A DNA stretch of 64,000 nucleotides from Tubulanus polymorphus (taxonomy: Eukaryota > Nemertea > Palaeonemertea > Tubulaniformes > Tubulanidae), in contig NC_134035.1 in the NCBI RefSeq assembly GCF_964204645.1, positions 13,125,951 to 13,189,950 on the forward strand, given 5' to 3'. A model generated the notes under the pieces. It did not search any database. It saw only the letters and a program-made list of their open reading frames with translations, and was not told the DNA's origin. The position numbers were made by a program, and so were the translations under genes. Below are positions 28,295-64,000 of the stretch, one piece after another; position 1 is the first letter of the stretch; every line of letters begins with the position of its first letter.

Positions 28295-29299
28295 TGCTAT
28301 ACATTGTCTGCGTCACAGTATGCTTTAACCCAGAGCGCTATTGGCGCGCGCTATGCATATTGTATAGTGATGCGTGTAACCCAACTACATTACACGACCA
28401 TTACTCTTGTCATTTCCCAGAATTTCAAATACTTAACGGTTTTTAATATTTCTGCTATACGTTAGAATTATACGTGAGTTTGCTTGCGCTCCTCTAGGCG
28501 TCGGTTAAAGCAGATTTACTTGAGTTGAAACCCGAGAGGTGTCCAAATCACAGGATTCAGCTTATTCAAAATCAATTCAATTTCTCAATTAATTCCGTTT
28601 TGGTTAAATCGATTTAGGAATTAATCCTACTTAGGATCAGTCCTTCTCAAAATATCTTCCACTGGAAACGCTAATTTTCACGAAGCATTTCCACGAAATT
28701 TTTTCACCAATCAACATTGATAAAAAAAAAGAAACGAGCTTGTTTTTCTGTTTTGCAGAATAATTCCGTTTTTCATGTGATTCAACCAATCACAATACGA
28801 TATAATTTACAATACTTATCAAATAATGAACAATCATTTCTTTTTATATCTGATGTATTTTTGAGAGCATCGTCGCCTATTTGCTGATATTGCAAAAAGG
28901 AACCGACAGGTCTCCTTGCTAGGCCTTCGTTTCGTCCGTGACGATGAAGATGATGATGTATATCGGCAGCAGTTCAAGTAAACTCCATCATCCAACGTCA
29001 GATTTAAAACGAGATCCAGGTTTTTTTTCTAGTTATCGGAAAATTTCAAAATGTTCGATCATTTCATAGGGCATGTGTGCCAGCGCGTCTCAATGGCGCA
29101 TTGAAAAATCCTCCCAGCTCTGATGGATCCGCCGGACCATAAACTCTCTATCGGCCGCTTCTATCAGGTAGATCATGCTATTCCCGGAATTGACAGAAAA
29201 GCGTGTATGCTATACTCGCGCCAGAATCCGAAATCGATAGAGACCAATCGAAACCCAAAAACTCCCGGCGAACTTTAGCGCGGCGCCACAGTCGCGCGC

Positions 29300-29482
29300 G
29301 TTAACGACATTAAAACTAGTTGTTCAACCGCACTTCAGTCAGTCACGTTCAACACTCACAGTTATCAAAAACACCGAGAAAGAAAGAGATCGAGATAGAG
29401 ATAATCTTACGGATTAAAGGATTATCTCGTGGATTAAATATATATTATTACTTATAGAAATATTCGTCAAGTGCCCGCACGC

Positions 29483-29520
<38 letters not shown>

Positions 29521-29659
29521 GTGTACTTAACGGATTAACGACGATATCCATTGGATTAAAGAATAAACTCTAAGAGGTTCATATACTTCACACATTAGTT
29601 TATTACCAGTAATATCACACTGAAGAGGCACTTGATTTATCATCTATTTTCATAACGCG
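29300..29659 (+). promoter_or_regulatory. Probable promoter and 5' non-coding exon of the discoidin/fucolectin gene
   Basis: A GC-rich stretch (about 29270-29310) precedes TTCAGTCAGTCACG, an initiator-like sequence. The region ends in a good donor GTAAGC at 29660. A GT/AT microsatellite (29482-29520) lies inside the presumed leader. The next plausible acceptor is at 30263. Inferred from position only. Confidence 0.35.
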
Positions 29660-30263
29660 GTAAGCACAACTAAAATCTTATCCGAGTTCAGTCAATGAAA
29701 TATCTCAATCCAACTTGATTGAAAAGAGAGCAAACTGTTTTTAAATATGTTATATGAAGAATGTTTCTTGATTTTCTTGAATAATTCGATAGAGACAATG
29801 GAAATTGCATTGATATTCTCCTAAGATTTTTGTGTGATTTACAAATAAGATCCCGCGACTTAAAAAGATTCGAGCAATAAGATGAGTCTTTGAAATTCAA
29901 CTTGGCAAAATTGAATATATCTCGACTGTAAGAAATTTGTCGAAATGTCGCATTTCATATTTTTGATCTACTTTATTTTTGAATTAACCGACATTAAAAT
30001 CATAAAGCTATATATTTTTCAATTATGCTAAAGGTGATTCAGCAATCAACACAATGATAACATTTTAAGTTGATCTCAAAGTTGAAGTTTATGCGCAATT
30101 ATTTCACCATTAAGCGATAATGATGCAAGAAAAAAATTAATAAAAAAACGACGCTTTTTTGCTGAAATAATTCTACAATCTTTCATTTCCTGTGTAGGGA
30201 CTAATTTTGTTTTTTTTTTGCTCCGAATAATTAATCGCGTTTTGCAATGCTTTATTTTTACAG

Positions 30264-30427
30264 ATGCCGAGTCTACGGCGAACGGGCCGCAAGCCTTGAT
30301 ATCAACATCAACGAAAGTTTCAAGTATCGTCATATATTAAACGAACTTAATTTGCACTTGTAAAAACTGCTGCGAAAGATTTTCTCGTTCCGTGTCTGAG
30401 GAATTTAAACAAGAAGGATTAATCACA

Positions 30428-30454
<27 letters not shown>
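30264..30454 (+). CDS. Candidate leader exon with start codon (discoidin/fucolectin gene)
   Basis: Acceptor TTTTTACAG, donor GTAGGT at 30455. The last 27 nt (ATG 30428) encode MQLQLSLKT in phase 0, in frame with the signal-peptide exon at 42613, and an in-frame TAA lies upstream of that ATG. A small upstream ORF starts at the first base of the exon (ATG 30264, 11 codons). Linkage across a 12-kb intron is inferred. Confidence 0.5.
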
Positions 30455-53426
<22,972 letters not shown>

Positions 53427-55057
53427 GTGAACTCGCTGCAGAAACAATGACTCGAAAACCTTTCTCAAAACTCGCGAAATACATAAACTCAAAAACTATT
53501 TCGTATGCTGACCGCCATATTGGATTTTGTCATCGAGTCTCACGAGACTCTGGACGAGATCACGCGCGATCCAAGAAGGCTGATCGATCGTGGAATAAGT
53601 GTATTAAATGCAAATTTCAAATAATGAGATCTAAAACTGTGGAAAAGCTTCATTTCTGGACGTTTTTGGGAGGTTTTTCTTACCGTTCAAGACTTATTTA
53701 TAGTGTTGGTTTTTTAAACCTGTCAGTTTGTGTAATCCTGTTTAGAATTCGATATCAAGATTTTGTTTGAGTTTCGGTTGAACAAAGTGTAAAACTAGGA
53801 ACTCCACGCTGAAATATATAATATCATGATTGTAGTTTGACGATATGTGGAATTATTTTTCAAATATTGCTTGCTTTGTACTCGATGAATGAAATGTATC
53901 ATAAATAAGTGATTACTTATAATCAATTTTATTTGTAAATCGATATGACTTGTACTGTATTCATGTATTTCATGTATTTCATTGATATTTATATATAGAC
54001 ATCTATATTAGTATTAAGCGCATCATAGGAAACTTTGAGATTTCAGTTAAATATTCTTTTTACGAGAATATCAACTGATACGCGTCTCAGTTTATCAATT
54101 GAAGCAGAGTTTCGATAGATTTTTGAGATTCGTTTTTCAGAGACCCTTCGAACGTTTCTGATACAAACTAGAATCAAGGGTTATAGTCAGCAGCGTTATA
54201 GTCATGATTTGAAACATTGAAAATGATTTAATTTTAACCCTCCGATCACCGAGAACTGGGACCTGTATGCAAATTAAATACCATTTTGAAATATGTTGCT
54301 CTAATTGCCACAATGTCAACTATCCACTGTTTTACTTTAACATTATTGAGTTACTGCCCCCCTCCCCCGTGAAGGAAGAATGCTCAGATGACTTATTCAA
54401 CTTAGAATCATTGTCCAGTGGTCAGGTGTTCTGATATTTCTAGGCTTGGTCTCTCTCAGATTTTAGTCGCTTGCATGTTTTAAACGACGGGAGAGCCGTA
54501 TATTCACAGATCTTCTTCATCTTGTGCTACGGGAAATTACTATAAAAAAACAATAAATCCACCGTTTTGTAATGTATAGCCTGTAGATGAATGAATAATC
54601 AGATAGATAAAATAATTCAAGACAAATCTATGTAATCGACTTTTATTTCAATAATGGAAATTACTATTACTATCATCATTATTATTATTATAATTATAAT
54701 AATAATAATTATTATTACTATAATTATTATCATTATTGTTAATAAATAGAAAATTTATATAAAACATAAAATCTCTGTTGTTTTTAGATTTCTTTAGATA
54801 TCAGACGTCGGGATTTAGACATTCGATACTTATAGGGAAAGATTTCATAAAAATCCTTTTTCAGATTTTCAATGAACTGATAGAATTACTTCAATTATAC
54901 GAATCGGTGCCGGTTAAAAGAGGGGGATTTCAACAAAACATATATAACAAAAATCTATCTACTTCGCATCGTTTTATAAATCGCGTACGGTTGAACTTGT
55001 ATGGTCTCCAAAGATGATATTCTGAAAAGGGTCTGAGGAACTGAACACAGAAACGTT

Positions 55058-55324
55058 TTATAAACGATGTTTATTATTACTGCTTCTAATCAAACCGTTT
55101 ATGGTTTTGCAGAAAGCCTTAAAAAGTCGTTTAAAAATGTTTTTGCGATGTGGGTGTTTGATTGCCGAATGGGGGTTCTCAGATTGCCGATCGCCTAGAT
55201 ACCGCGTAATAAAGGTAAACATCATATGCCATAAAAGATATGCTGTAAAATCCCCGAACGACGCGACGACGTAAAACAATACAAGTGGAAAACGCGACCA
55301 CACGTATGGATGGCTATCCGTCAT
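55058..55324 (-). CDS. Small membrane-type ORF, doubtful
   Basis: ATG at 55324, 88 codons. One hydrophobic stretch (PLVLFYVVASFGDFTAYLLW) is followed by a basic Lys/Arg-rich tail. No recognised family, no clear promoter or splice sites. It could be a small protein, a piece of an unknown gene or chance. Confidence 0.2.
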   Translation of the reverse strand: MTDSHPYVWSRFPLVLFYVVASFGDFTAYLLWHMMFTFITRYLGDRQSENPHSAIKHPHRKNIFKRLFKAFCKTINGLIRSSNNKHRL

Positions 55325-55438
55325 TTCAAATATAGATCAATCTAATTATGAATTCAAACCGGTTTTCGGCGGTAGTTTGCAGGAAGTACATATGATAATG
55401 CATAACAATAATGGACGAAATACCTCGACAAAGTAAGA

Positions 55439-55476
<38 letters not shown>

Positions 55477-55488
55477 GGCGATTCAAAC

Positions 55489-55708
<220 letters not shown>

Positions 55709-56081
55709 ACTAGTACTGAACACAGCCCGTAATACATCAATACGTTTTCATATATAAATTCTAACGCAAATTTGAGATGGATACGAAATCTGCTGAAGAA
55801 ACAAGTGGATATGGCTTACAGTAATGGAGGTATTTATAAGACAAATAAATCAATAGTGAATTAGTAGTGGTTTACTAACTAAACTTGAAACTTTCACATT
55901 ACAAAATTTGGAACTTGAATTCTTGATATATGTTTTCACTTAGAAAGTAACATGAATTTTTTTGTTTAATTGCTATTGGTAACTTCACATTGACAATGAG
56001 GAAGGCGATTCAAACTTAACCGTCTTAAGCTGAAACCGTTCTTGTTAAACCAGGCCTGGCTGTGGTTTGGGTAGATCATAA

Positions 56082-57108
56082 ATGGAAATGTTGTGTAAAG
56101 TTTTCAGGACGAGTTTGACGACGCCGGGTAGGACTATAATCCATCTGCCCAGTCCAGACGGAGACCACGTAGAACAGATAACTTCCTCTCAAGCATCGCT
56201 ATCGAATATACAAACATTCTTCGTGACTGTTCAACCTACAGGGGGCGCCACCGAACAGGGAGAGATAGACAATGGCCCGTCAGACGGAATACAGCCCCGA
56301 TTACAAGAGTCGACAATAGTGCACGTATCATCACCTGCAGCAGTGATCACTGGTGACCCTCTATCGCACGCGCTCAATGCTGGCTTCGATTCGGATTCCG
56401 ATGAAGAAGAATATGCCCGAACGGAAACGGCTACCACAGCGCCCCCTGCTGACGAACGTAGACCTAGAACCCAGAGACCACGTGGTGATACAGTTCCCAC
56501 CCCCAGACCAAATAACGACAACGTCAACGTAAGCAAACATGAACAATTCAATTCAAGCTATGTTATATCCGTTAGAATGTGTATTGTCGCCTAATCGATA
56601 TTCTAAATCTATTTCTAGCTCGGGGTTTTCCCGGATTTCACGCATCCATACTTCAAAACTCTGTTCCTGGGATTGTTCGTCAGTGCGTTCTGTTGCTTGC
56701 CGCTTGGTGTCACCGCTGTCGTCTACAGCCTCAAAGTAAGTTACGCAGAACACTATTTTCTGCTAATATCCGAAGACCTGAGGTCTGTAGGCACACAGGC
56801 ACACCGGGTGCAGTGCGTGTGCGTGTCGATGGCGCACCTGGCGTGTGCGGAGAGCTTCACTCCTTTTGTTTTTGTTTTTTCTCAACAAACTGTACTAGTT
56901 TTCGTCATAAATGTTATCTAATAACGGGAATGGTTTCGTTGATTGTTATTTGTAGGTGAGAGATAGGATATACTACGGTGACCGCTGGGGGGCGCGTCGG
57001 TATTCTATGATTGCTTACATCATTGGTTGGTTTGGAGTTCTGTTCGGCGGATGTGCCTTCATAGGATTACTGTATTATTACGCGGTTAATAAGACGGTCC
57101 TAGTGTGA
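56082..57108 (+). CDS. CD225/dispanin family two-pass membrane protein
   Basis: Exons 56082-56528, 56619-56735 and 56956-57108 (TGA), phase 0 throughout, 238 aa. ATG 56082 directly follows an in-frame TAA. An acceptor-like TTTTCAG at 56102-56107 leaves open an upstream exon instead. Residues 1-149 are a polar, disordered cytoplasmic region with an acidic DSDSDEEE cluster and a Pro/Arg-rich part. The last two exons hold the CD225 domain: TM1 with FCCLPLGVTAVVYSLKV, the linker GDRWGARRYS, and TM2 with IIGWFGVLFGG. The pattern of double Cys, G-x-x-A-x-x-YS-x-KV and GD-x-x-GA-x-x-S is that of the dispanins (IFITM, PRRT2, TUSC5 relatives), which act in membrane fusion and trafficking. Which subfamily is unclear. 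Confidence 0.87.
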
Positions 57109-57191
57109 CGACGACGATATCACGTGACCGATATGAGGATCGTGGCCGGACGCATACGCTGCGCGATTGCGCAGGTACTCTGCGCAGGTTA

Positions 57192-57424
57192 GGCCACCTT
57201 CGGTTATCTGAGTTAGTCGACTATAGTCGAACTAAACGAAACTGAATGCCAGTTAGTCGGAACTATGGTCCGGAAATAGTCGACTACGGGATCGAGCACG
57301 GTCGCTATAGTTCGAACCTAGTTCATGGCCGGCACTGTGAAATACGTTACGACCGAACTATAGTGCGTTCGGTTATTAGTTCCGACCACTCCTAGTCGAC
57401 TAGCTACGAAAACCGAATTTGGCC
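57192..57424. mobile_element. Foldback MITE with TAGTCGACTA motifs
   Basis: The ends GGCCACCTTCGGTT and AACCGAATTTGGCC are imperfect inverted repeats, extended inward to TAGTCGAC on both sides. Inside, TAGTCGAC/ATAGTTCG-type phrases recur in both orientations. 233 bp in the CD225 3' UTR. No clear target duplication. Confidence 0.6.
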
Positions 57425-57639
57425 CAGGGTGTCGTGCCGTAAGAGTCTTACGATGCCGTCAGGTACTCGATCCCGTCCTGCTCAAGGAGTAATACTCGGG
57501 TCCATGATGTCAAGGTTCCATTTTGTTGGCTAGTATTTTAGACTGTTTTAGATTGGAACATTCTAAAGCGTTAACCTACACTAATTGTGGGACTGAGTAA
57601 AAACCACTGTCTCAATTTATCTTTTTTTAACTGTTTGTA

Positions 57640-57645
57640 AATAAA
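57640..57645 (+). terminator. Poly(A) signal of the CD225 gene
   Basis: AATAAA (overlapping a second one) 532 bp after the stop codon, followed by a T-rich then GTGTTGTT stretch. It is the first such signal downstream. Confidence 0.5.
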
Positions 57646-57659
57646 TAAATCACATTATT

Positions 57660-59800
57660 TTTACTCCACGTGTTGTTATAGGTTTGTCTTTATGTTCATT
57701 ATTAACCGTCTTTGTGTCTAATGTCACTAGGATCGTAGAGCAACCGATATCGCAGTGGAAATAACCTCTTCCAGAACTTCATGCTGACCTAATTCTAAAT
57801 AAAACCAATCGTTGCGTTGCGTCGAGAAATTGTAACGTCGTTAATCGGCTGCGTTTGTCGATGCCCCGCCCCCTCAGTTTACTGAACCGTTAAAACTATT
57901 GTTTCTAGTGAAAACCCGAAAGTAAACCTCACACTAGAAATTACACACAAAAATTTCGAAGATTGACTTTTAATATGGAACATGTTCACGTGTTTGACCA
58001 GTTTTTTTATATATTTGATGATCAGTTAAAATTAAGCGATTCTAGTACAAAATCAATTTCAGAGGCTGCGTTGAGAGAGAGAGACAGAGAGAGATAGAGA
58101 CAGGTATGAGAGGATTCCATGTTTCAGCGCGTGTGACGTCATTTCCGTCAGTTGAACACGCGCACCGGGCTTGTCACGTGACGTTAACGGCTGGACTCGG
58201 TGTAAATGGAGAAACATTTATCGATTATTCCCAGTTCTGAAAACAGAAAACAAATAAAATAGGCCTACATGTTAATATGATACCTGGACACGCGCCGAAT
58301 ACGTCCGAATTATACCGAACAATGCCGAAGTTTTGTTGTCATGCTTTCGAGACATTTTATGCTCGATATATACGCCACTGAACAGTAAGCCCGATCACAC
58401 AAAGTCACCGATATCTGTAGCACAAAATACATGGCGGTTTATTACAATATTGCCTCAAGTGCACGAGGCCACTATTTTGGCGAAACTAACTTGGTTCCTA
58501 TAGTTTGAGAGGGATTTTCGAATTTTGAATGTGATAAGGGAAAATCCAATATACACGTCCGCTTGGACATTGCGCATTTAGTGTCACTCTTAAGAAAATA
58601 ATCATTAAATAAATTCTGTAATGAATATATATGAAATATAGCGAAAGTGAGAGAAGTCGGTGACTCAAAGTAATCGGGCTCCATGAGATGAATTTGTCAC
58701 TGGATAGAGAGAAGTAGGTAAGACTTGCAGCGCAGAAGGGCCCAGTTTCATGGTCGGGTTTATCTAAAGATTTGTTGGTGCAGTTGATAATCTAAACTTT
58801 AAACTCGTCTTAAGCGTAAACTTGGTTTTCATGAAACTGAACCCTGATCAGTAATTCATGCAATTATAAACCGCAGCATAAAACAGTCAGCAATCTAAAA
58901 CCGCGCTACGATGTGTAGGGAGAATCTTACACTGATAAAACGAGAAAAATGAAGCCCGGATGGTTCTCCATTCAGTATTCCTGAATACCTGAACGTATTA
59001 GATTTTTAAATTACTTGGGGCACAGAAAATGGGAACATTTGGAGGGCGAAGGGGAAAATAAAAATAGAAATAAACATTTTTTTATGATAAGCGTTTCAAA
59101 ATGAAAGGGACCGCGTATTTTCCATGCACATACAACCTCGGAAGGACTGCAGAAAAAAATTGAAAAGGTGTGGAAAAATTGTTATAAATATCATTCAAAT
59201 GATGGGAGAAATGAAGAAAAAAGACTATAACTTTTTTGCAAATCATAAGATTTAAAATTGATATGAACACAACTTTTACAAGTAACTAGTTTGAAAAAAA
59301 TCACGGACAAAAATTGTGATGGAAACACAAAGAAGGACTATAAAAACTTTTTTTGATTTGATGTTTGATCCGTGCCCCAAGTGAAAAAAAACTTTAGGGT
59401 ATAGTAGAAGCGCCGAATCAATTAAATGATTAGCTTTTCGGACTTCATCTTTCTCGTTATATCAATGTGGCATTAGTTATCATTTCATCCAGACATTTTC
59501 CAATTCATGACATTTTCGGGGGGTTTTAGATTGCGACCATTTTGTACTCATTAGAAACATATAAGGCATTGAATTTTGTTTTTCGAGAAAGAAAGGAAGC
59601 GCAGATAGAATCATTCATTAGCGTCGCATTCAAGAGATTTTACTTTAGTGAAAATAAAGTGCTTCCCGAAAAAAAACAGTCAATTCTTCATCGTCGCAAA
59701 CACATCTCATGTTCGACAGTTCTATAGCTGTACAAGTTTCCGTATGAAGAGATAGAAAAGATTTCGTAGATTCGATTTGAAAAAGATAGAATTGTTTGAC
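57660..59800. other. Intergenic region
   Basis: No gene recognised. It contains a GA-rich run (58070-58105), a CpG-richer patch at 58125-58200, a MITE (58738-58850, GGGCCCAGTTTCATGGTC ends) and A-rich stretches around 59040-59360. Confidence 0.45.
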
Positions 59801-59819
59801 CATCAGCATGGGTGCAACA

Positions 59820-60325
59820 ATACTGCACCCAGTTCCACAGTTCTGGACCCAGTTCTACAGTACTGAACCTAGTTCCACAGTTCTGGACACAGTTCCACAG
59901 TTCTGCACCCAGTTCCACAGTTCTGGACCCAGTTCCACAGTACTGAACCCAGTTCCACAGTTCTGGACCCAGTTCCACAGTTCTGGACCCAGTTCCACAG
60001 TTCTGCACCCAGTTCCACAGTTCTGGACCCAGTTCTACAGTACTGAACCTAGTTCCACAGTTCTGGACCCAGTTCCACAGTTCTGGACCCAGTTCCACAG
60101 TACTGAACCCAGTTCCACAGTTCTGGACCCAGTTCTACAGTACTGAACCTAGTTCCACAGTTCTGGACCCAGTTCCACAGTTCTGGACCCAGTTCCACAG
60201 TACTGAACCCAGTTCCACAGTTCTGGACCCAGTTCCACAGTACTGAACCCAGTTCCACAGTTCTGGACACAGTTCTACAGTACTGAACCCAGTTTTACAG
60301 TTCTGGACCCAGTTCCACAGTTCTG
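59820..60325 (+). repeat. 20-bp minisatellite, third array
   Basis: About 25 copies of the unit seen at 41310-41880, with variants CTGGACC, CTGCACC and the recurring TACTGAACC. The variants recur in a pattern (several-unit blocks), suggesting higher-order amplification. The open frames are artefacts. Confidence 0.92.
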
Positions 60326-62833
60326 TTTAAAGATTTGGCCCTTGATAACAGTTCATCCTTACTTTGTTTTCAACTTGTATGTCTTAACTCACAATGTGAA
60401 ACTGGATTCAGTTTATGAATGTAAGTTTCACTCTTAGATTTTAAGAGCTTTCTGTATTCGTTATCACAGTTGTGAGTTAGGATTTAACTTTGAAAACAAA
60501 CCAATTATAACTCAGTTTTCTGTAACTCAGAACTGTGGAGCTGGGTTGTCCCTGGTTGCCGTGGATGCTGAGAGGATGCTTCCACCCATGCTTATGTCCA
60601 TACAATCGATGATGCTACATGCTCGGACAAGCGTTACCTATCTATTCCAGAACTCCTTCATCTGAAACAGAGCATGATTCAAACTTATCAAAGAACAAAA
60701 CAAAAAGTGATTTTGAAAAACCATTGAAGATCTGGACAAATGAATAAACTTCCGTAGCTTTTTTTTAGAAAAATGTAATCCTTCTCTTTTTTGTCTCTAA
60801 AAATTTTTTTCCATATAGAAAATCACTCTTTTTTCTACATCGTACGATTATTTGCATGATTTCTTAAATTGTTAATCTTTCTATTCCCTGATTTCACAAT
60901 TCAAAGTTTATCTATTAAAGTTCATTTTTCCCCACAAATAAAATGCTCTGGAAACATACAAACTTCTTCATATAGCTCAAAATAGGGAATAGAATATCAT
61001 ATCATTGTTAACTGACCTTTTAGACGGAGATATCGGAGAAAGTCTTTCATCATCGAGACACCTTGGACTTTATTATTTCTGTTTATATTTCGTGCGTTTC
61101 CCAATAGCCTTTTGTTCATGTGACCCATTCCTGAATAAACCAGAATAGAAATATATCGATTTTCGCTGAAAACTGAACTGTTTTGCGCGCGTCAGGAAAG
61201 GCACATATCATTTTACCAGGGCATTTGGTTTTATTAACTAGTTACATTTTGAGATACTGGTTTAACTTTACATTTACAAACGCTACCTCCCATTCTACTG
61301 CCTTATCATGTACAAAATTCGAAAAATTGTCAGCGCCGTGGAGTAGTGTTAACCACTGTATAGGGGACCGAAAATAGTGTTGATGATAAAGGCAAACATC
61401 GTCTTACAAAGCTCGATAATATAAGATACGTAGAAAAAAAACGATGAAAAGAACAAAACCGGTATACAGATGACAAGCAGATGAACAAGTATTAGTTTCT
61501 GAACTACAGTAAGAATCGGGTTTGTATCAATATCACATCTTGTCTGATATCAATAGTGATAAATACATGTTATTAATTAATCAACCACGTTGTCAATCCG
61601 TATTGGTTATAAGCGTCTAGCTAATTTACTGACTAACAGCCACGATATCTCGCTATCTGTGTTTATCGAATATTTGCGCTCTAATTAATGGTTATCTAGA
61701 ACACGAATAAATACTGCTATAAAGAAGTCATGTTTCCGACGAGCTGTTGATTAGAAGTTATTCCGTATAAACCGATAATTGACAGGTGTAGAGCCAGACT
61801 ACCTCACCTCACCTCTTCCCAGCAGCTCGGAGGTAAGATTCGACTCTTGGAATTAACTTCATTGAAAGTGAAATGAGATGAATCTGAGTCGAAGCCTTAC
61901 TCCACGGAACTGGAGCTAGTGGATGGTATCACCACCAAATAGTACTTGAAAATACGTGTATTAGATATAGCGGAGTAAATTCGGAACAGAATTCGACATT
62001 CGAGTCGGTGTTTGCGGCAAATGCAATATAGATTCATGATACTCATATGAATTACTTACCATATAACCAAGCTCCGGGTATCATTACATTTCCTTGTTGT
62101 CTTCTTTCAAAACCAGTCGCTAGAATTATTGTACATCATAATAGATCCACTTCAACAGGGCATTGGCAGTTTGTTAGTTTTACTCAATAGATAACTCATC
62201 GAAAATGAATTAATTGTATCTCAGAGTTAGCCCTAACTCACAACTGTGGAACTGAATCCTGAGTTCAGAGTTAGCCCTAACTCACAACTGTGGAACTGGA
62301 TCCTGAGTTCAGAGTTAACTCTAACTCACAACTGTGAAAATGTATCCTTATTAAGTTAAAAAACTATTTTAGAAATCCACAGAATTGTGATTTTACATAT
62401 TCTGATTGAAAATGTCGATTCAGAAGGATATTCGAAAGGAAAACGTGCAAATTTTGAAGATCCTAAAAAAATGTGACGTATGCGCACATTACGGTCTCTC
62501 GTACATTGCATTTAACAACGACAGATGTTGAAATTGGCACACGCGAGTGAAAGCGCCAAAAAGTGCTTTCTGAAAATGTCACCGCTAACACAGTAGGTAT
62601 GAAACTCGATATTTTGCATTATTCCGATAATGAATTCCCATTTCATATCGAAAAGACAAAAATGATGACAAACATCATCTAAAGATCAGTTATCAGTCAC
62701 GTGTCTAACTCTTTCTGTGGTTCCTGTATCAAGAGAACGTTTTGAGGCCTCGGAAAACAATAGAAAACTAGATAGATAAAACGAGCTGGATTTATACCCG
62801 AGATACAACAGGGAGCCGACTGATTGTACTTAC
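60326..62833. other. Intergenic/intronic region with foldback elements
   Basis: Single CAGTTCCACAG-ended foldback elements (60395-60545, 62140-62345). A minus-strand open segment at 62128-62060 ends at a GTAAGT donor and could be an exon of the gene starting at 63063, but the reading frame cannot be fixed. Confidence 0.3.
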
Positions 62834-63063
62834 ACGGAAAATCATCTTCCACGTCCTATAGAAATAAAAAAAAAAGAAATAAAAAGTTAATAGACAAATG
62901 AAACGAAGTTTCAAAGATTGAATTTCATCATTTAAAGACTGCGGCGACCTTGCACTGGTTCAATCCCTAGACTACTGATCGTATGTCGTTATTTTTGTGG
63001 TTTTTTGTGGTTTTTTTTGTCATTTTCTAACAAAAAATAGAACAAAACTCACGTTACGGCCAT
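62834..63063 (-). CDS. Possible 5' end of a minus-strand gene (two short exons)
   Basis: ATG at 63063 in good context (CTACCATGG) is followed by 11 nt and a GTGAGT donor (63052-63047). A 22-nt exon at 62855-62834 has acceptor TTTCTATAG and donor GTAAGT. Joined, they read MAVTWKMIFR in phase 0. The continuation is uncertain (candidate at 62128-62060). Support is splice consensus only. Confidence 0.25.
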
Positions 63064-64000
63064 GGTAGAAATGTGACACTGTGACGATCGAGAACAGATG
63101 ATATCTTTAAATAGATCACTAGAGATCATCGTCACATACCGTCCAGACCATGATCTGTGATAGTTCGAACGTCGCCGTGTCTTATGATTTTAATACTTGA
63201 TAAATAAAATTCATTCTTAATCCTTTAAATTCTGTTTTTAGCGCATTGGGTTCTTCTAAGAAATGTGGCCGTATAAAGGCGTGGCCAATTTCTGAGAGGT
63301 GAAGTGAATGCTCTTGTAGTAAGCAGTCATTGAAGTTGTTGACTCGACGCTCTCCAATGTCAGGTGAGATCAGATGAGATGTTCGCAGAATCATATTCCT
63401 CTGCGGGATGGTAGTAAAGAAAAATGTATTTTGTGTTGGTTGTGAAGGGATTTTATATAATAGTTTTAAGTGATAAAATTTTCAAGTGAAGACATAATAA
63501 TGATATATAGGGATTTATTCATTTATAAAGCGCTGGACCCAGTTCCATAAGTCACATCATTAGATACGAACTTACTCTAAACTCGCGATTTAGCTCTAAG
63601 CCGAATCTTAACTTACAACTGTGGAAATTGGTCCAGGGATCGGTTGCTGAAAAGTTGGTTAGATTTAACCAGTGGATAGTTGAAAAGTTCATCGTTCATT
63701 GCGGTGTCTATCGTTAGTTCATTATTTCTCCGCTATCAATATCCATGAAGATGTTAAATGAAGTTAAATGAAAAATGAATTATTATTATGATAACCAACG
63801 TTTGAGCAACCGGTCCTAGAACTTCAAAATAGTGTCTGCGCTTAAGCTTTACATGATAGAAATTTAAAAAAAAAACATTTGATTGAAAATATACAAGTCC
63901 AAAAATAGGTTTTAAGATGTGATCCTGAATCTATACTAATCCATCCTCCCTCGGCAGGGATTCGAACCTGATGGCATCACTAGACTCAGCCATGGTGGTA
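63064..64000. other. Window end: repeats
   Basis: Contains a CAGTTCCA-ended foldback element (63537-63640). At 63950-64000 a reversed SINE-type B box (GATTCGAACC) relates to the pair at 15530-15815. No gene is recognised. Confidence 0.45.

Overview
This window looks like nuclear DNA of an invertebrate animal, most likely a lophotrochozoan (mollusc, annelid, nemertean or similar). The genes are split by GT-AG introns of 80 bases to 12 kb. They encode animal families: nucleobindin, class A GPCRs, discoidin/fucolectin domains, a thyroglobulin type-1 domain and a CD225/dispanin protein. A nuclear-type tRNA-Ser is present, and non-coding DNA is rich in short foldback elements, tRNA-derived SINE pieces and minisatellites. 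The species cannot be named from the sequence.

Layout. 1-1652 (+): 3' part of a gene ending in a thyroglobulin type-1 domain. 2571-3771 (-): an unrecognised acidic, nuclear-looking protein, with a possible further minus exon at 3863-3990. About 4130-4290: probable shared promoter. 5290-23890 (+): a complete nucleobindin (NUCB1/NUCB2-like) gene. It has two copies of its third exon and three, perhaps four, copies of its fifth exon, all phase-compatible, which suggests mutually exclusive splicing. A class A GPCR lies antisense inside one intron (11269-12267). A second, divergent GPCR follows at 25143-26078, bracketed by two copies of a roughly 500-bp duplication. tRNA-Ser(TGA) is at 28213-28294 (-).

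About 29300-53426 (+): a secreted protein of about 584 residues with two F5/8 type C (discoidin) domains and a C-terminal fucolectin-type (FTP) lectin domain. Its 12-kb second intron carries most of the satellite arrays. 56082-57108 (+): a two-pass CD225/dispanin protein. 57.1-64 kb: repeats, a 20-bp minisatellite and weak signs of another minus-strand gene near 62.0-63.1 kb.

The most notable non-coding feature is a set of hammerhead-ribozyme-like motifs. There is a tandem array of 10 full copies (69-bp period, 32.6-33.3 kb) inside, and sense to, intron 2 of the lectin gene. Single copies lie at 20311-20352 (+) and 4968-5008 (-). They differ in sequence but share one architecture: helix I complementary, core CUGANGA, helix II complementary, GAA, then a self-complementary 4-nt helix III (ACGT or AGCT) and a permitted H17. 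The pattern of paired changes supports real RNA structure of the dimeric, Penelope/retrozyme type. Exon boundaries are read by eye from splice consensus and reading phase, without transcript evidence.
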